Below are positions 7,244 through 8,736 of a DNA stretch of 8,736 nt, one piece after another. The notes under the pieces are model-generated. The model saw nothing but the letters and a program-made list of their open reading frames with translations, did no database searches and had not been told where the DNA came from. Location of the stretch: contig JAMONQ010000187.1 in NCBI GenBank assembly GCA_027065635.1, positions 1 through 8,736 on the forward strand, written 5' to 3'. A program made the position numbers and the translations under genes. Numbering within the stretch: position 1 is the first letter of the stretch; every line of letters begins with the position of its first letter. Source of the stretch: Campylobacterales bacterium. Lineage in GTDB: Bacteria; Campylobacterota; Campylobacteria; Campylobacterales; Hydrogenimonadaceae.

Positions 7244-7257
7244 GCGACTTCAGTCGC
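7244..7257. repeat. Small hairpin overlapping the stop codon of the SafE-like gene
   Basis: GCGACT and AGTCGC form a six-pair stem with a two-base loop. The SafE-like TGA (7252-7250) is inside it. On the - strand no T-run follows (the next bases read GGCTCAGCG), so it is not a convincing intrinsic terminator. Confidence 0.3.
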
Positions 7258-7960
7258 AGCAGTGCAGCAGGCTCTTTTGGGGATCGATAAAGAATTTGAC
7301 AGAGTCGTAGATCATGAAGAGCCCGTAGACTATGACGGCTATAGAGGCTATCGTGATCATGGTTTTTCTAAGGCTTCCTTTTTGCATCAGTCCGGTAAAG
7401 AAGCCGAGGCTGAACATGGCGGGAATCGTGCTGATTCCGAAGATAAGCATGACTACGGCTCCCCATAGAGGACTAAGAGTGCTTGCGGCTGTAACCGCGA
7501 AGAAGTAGACGAATCCGCAAGGAAGCAGACCGTTTATCATCCCGAGCAGATAGAAGCTGAAAATTGAGCTGTCGCTCATGAGAGCCTTGAAACTCTTTTG
7601 ATACCATGCACTTTTCATGATGGAGTGTTCAATCAGGGTCAAAAACCTGACTTTTCCCATAATGGAGAGTCCTGTAAGGATCATGACAACTCCGGCAAAC
7701 AGAAAAAGCGCTCCTACGGTATAGCCGCTGAATGTCGCCACACTTCCGAGATAGCCGAAAAGAGCGCCGAGTACGGTGTATGTGGTTACTCGTCCCAAAG
7801 AGTAGGCAAGGTGCGCAGCGCTTTGGTGCACACCGCTCCACTCGGGTTTGACCTTGGCGCCTGTATAGGCAAGAACGATACCTCCGCACATTCCCACGCA
7901 GTGGCCAAAGGCCCCCAAAAAGGCAATAGTGGCTATGGATAGCAGGTTTACCGTCTCCAT
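7250..7960 (-). CDS. SafE/TauE-like integral membrane protein (DsbD_2-type, COG2836-like)
   Basis: This 236-residue protein has about six membrane helices and the two signature loops of the DsbD_2-like branch often annotated 'sulfite exporter TauE/SafE family': GHCVGMCGGIV at 19-29 in helix 1, and NGLLPCGFVYF at 143-153 in the second half. Cys21, Cys25 and Cys148 lie within or beside helices, as in the CcdA/DsbD electron-conducting domain. It ends in LLHCCD, an unusual His-Cys-Cys tail. In the family, roles are proposed in copper supply and cytochrome or oxidase assembly; true sulfite export is not shown by the sequence. The start codon lies 3 bases after the NosL-like stop, preceded by AGGTAGAG, so the two genes form one unit. 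I infer a joint role in periplasmic metal or thiol handling. Confidence 0.88.
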   Translation of the reverse strand: METVNLLSIATIAFLGAFGHCVGMCGGIVLAYTGAKVKPEWSGVHQSAAHLAYSLGRVTTYTVLGALFGYLGSVATFSGYTVGALFLFAGVVMILTGLSIMGKVRFLTLIEHSIMKSAWYQKSFKALMSDSSIFSFYLLGMINGLLPCGFVYFFAVTAASTLSPLWGAVVMLIFGISTIPAMFSLGFFTGLMQKGSLRKTMITIASIAVIVYGLFMIYDSVKFFIDPQKSLLHCCD

Positions 7961-7963
7961 ACT

Positions 7964-8464
7964 CTACCTGCTCTTTTCTACTTTTTTTGCAAATACCGGA
8001 TTAGCCATATGTTCGCCTTTTTGCATCATCTCGACCATCTTTTCGAAGTCGACGCATCCGTCGCAATCTTTTGAAACAGCTATGAAACCGTAGTGCATGG
8101 GAGTCTTGTTGCCTATGGAGTAGAAGGCTTTTTTAGCATCTATCCATCCGCTCTTGTCTTTTGCATAGACCCAGAGTTTCACCGGATCTTTTTGGGGCAG
8201 CCAAAGAGCCAGACAGCCTACATCGTCGAAAAAGAGTGTCTTTCCGTCTTTCATGACGGCTTCCGCGGCAAAATCGGTCTGAACTATCTCCATTTTGCAT
8301 CTTGCACACTGGTAGGCGCGGGGGAATATATTTATCGCTTCGTGGCTTTCGTTTCCGGTAAGAACCACCCTGGGGTGCGGTTTTTGTGCAAGGGTCAAAA
8401 CGGTGACGACGATCGCGGCTATGAAGAGCGACACTATAATAAGCGGTTTGAGAAACTTTTTCAT
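7964..8464 (-). CDS. NosL-like membrane-anchored copper-binding protein
   Basis: This 166-residue protein has an N-terminal helix (about 7-27) after MKKFLKP, acting as a signal anchor; there is no lipobox, unlike classical NosL lipoproteins. The periplasmic part carries the NosL pattern: YQCARCKMEI at 51-60 (Cys53, Cys56, Met58), a DGKTLFFDDVGCLALWL block at 73-89 (Cys84), and TPMHYGFIA at 121-129. A further Cys pair, KDCDGC (Cys134, Cys137), follows. NosL proteins bind Cu(I) and help mature the copper centres of nitrous-oxide reductase; NosL-like proteins also occur away from nosZ, and no nos gene is visible here. The start has no clear ribosome site: the bases before it read ATTACTGTC. It sits between a Spy-like gene and a SafE-like gene, which supports a copper or envelope-stress role. 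Confidence 0.87.
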   Translation of the reverse strand: MKKFLKPLIIVSLFIAAIVVTVLTLAQKPHPRVVLTGNESHEAINIFPRAYQCARCKMEIVQTDFAAEAVMKDGKTLFFDDVGCLALWLPQKDPVKLWVYAKDKSGWIDAKKAFYSIGNKTPMHYGFIAVSKDCDGCVDFEKMVEMMQKGEHMANPVFAKKVEKSR

Positions 8465-8502
8465 GACAGTAATGTTAGCGAAGTGTTGTTAAGAGGAGGT
8501 TA

Positions 8503-8519
8503 ACCGGGCAGAGCCCGGT
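8503..8519 (-). terminator. GC-rich hairpin after the Spy-like gene, attenuator or weak terminator
   Basis: A seven-pair stem (ACCGGGC / GCCCGGT) with a three-base loop begins three bases after the TAA of the Spy-like gene. On the - strand it is followed by TAACCTCC, which is not a T-run, so termination may be partial. On the + strand it is followed by ATTTTAG, which would suit a terminator for transcription coming from the left. It could also stabilise the upstream transcript's 3' end within an operon. Confidence 0.45.
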
Positions 8520-8522
8520 ATT

Positions 8523-8736
8523 TTAGTGTTTGCGTCTAAGTGTCTTTTTCAGATATGCCAGCTGTTTCGGGGTCAAAACCCGTTTCGTATCGTATATACA
8601 CTTCAGGTGCGTACGGGTAGCTTCCGCCTTGTAGGATGCAAGCTTTTTCACTTTTTCATCGAGTGATCCCGGCTCAGCTCCGTTCATGGCCGCCTTGACT
8701 ATCTCTTTTTGCAGTTTCATGATTTTCGGTTTGAGA
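8523..8736 (-). CDS. Spy/CpxP-like periplasmic protein (LTxxQ motif), C-terminal fragment
   Basis: The frame stays open to the right edge of the window: codons for LKPKI precede the first internal Met (8720), so the true start is outside. About 71 residues are visible: charged, helical and Lys-rich, with one Cys (HLKCIYDTKRVL). The end carries LTPKQLAYLKKTL, which fits the LTxxQ motif that closes the helical fold of Spy, CpxP and related metal-resistance proteins. These are periplasmic chaperones or sensors induced by envelope or metal stress. The signal peptide would lie outside the window, so export cannot be checked. The gene lies 58 bases before the NosL-like gene, on the same strand. The fragment is short, so the family call rests mainly on this motif and the helical composition. 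Confidence 0.65.
   Translation of the reverse strand, partial: LKPKIMKLQKEIVKAAMNGAEPGSLDEKVKKLASYKAEATRTHLKCIYDTKRVLTPKQLAYLKKTLRRKH

Noticed and set aside
8490..8530. AAGAGGAGGT on the + strand, a strong-looking ribosome site
   Set aside because: It is followed by the hairpin and no start codon at a suitable distance opens a real frame; genes here are on the - strand.

Overview
The window reads as ordinary, densely packed bacterial chromosome, most likely from a member of the Campylobacterota (Epsilonproteobacteria). That assignment is an inference from gene content and style: Lys/Glu/Arg-rich proteins, AT-rich promoter gaps, four-base ATGA overlaps, and a NosL-like / SafE-like / Spy-like gene set. 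No rRNA or other marker gene is present to prove it. I see no mobile element, CRISPR array, tRNA or rRNA. No gap between genes is longer than about 100 bases.

Left end, + strand (1-1019): the C-terminal tail of a 2-hydroxyacyl-CoA dehydratase-type iron-sulfur protein overlaps by ATGA the gene for its ATP-dependent activator. Together they form an ATP-driven low-potential electron-transfer system, of the kind found in 2-hydroxyacyl-CoA dehydratases, benzoyl-CoA reductases, YjiM/YjiL and the double-cubane cluster proteins. After an 80-base gap with a candidate promoter comes a small gene (1100-1414) for a Met/Gly-rich protein of unknown function.

Centre, - strand (1466-7141): a complete tripartite RND efflux operon, in the order outer-membrane factor lipoprotein, periplasmic adaptor, inner-membrane RND pump. 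Junctions are a 4-base overlap and a 1-base gap. It converges on the small + strand gene, with a GC-rich hairpin between the two stop codons. The upstream gap has a TATAAT-type -10 box flanked by two perfect palindromes, which look like operators.

Right end, - strand (7250-8736): the end of a Spy/CpxP-like periplasmic protein (cut by the window), then a membrane-anchored NosL-like protein with several Cys pairs, then a SafE/DsbD_2-type six-helix membrane protein only 3 bases further on. The Cys/Met/His-rich features suggest a periplasmic metal (probably copper) handling and envelope-stress module. It points toward the efflux operon with no convincing terminator between them, so the two may be partly co-transcribed. 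The substrates of the pump and the dehydratase-like enzyme cannot be read from this sequence.
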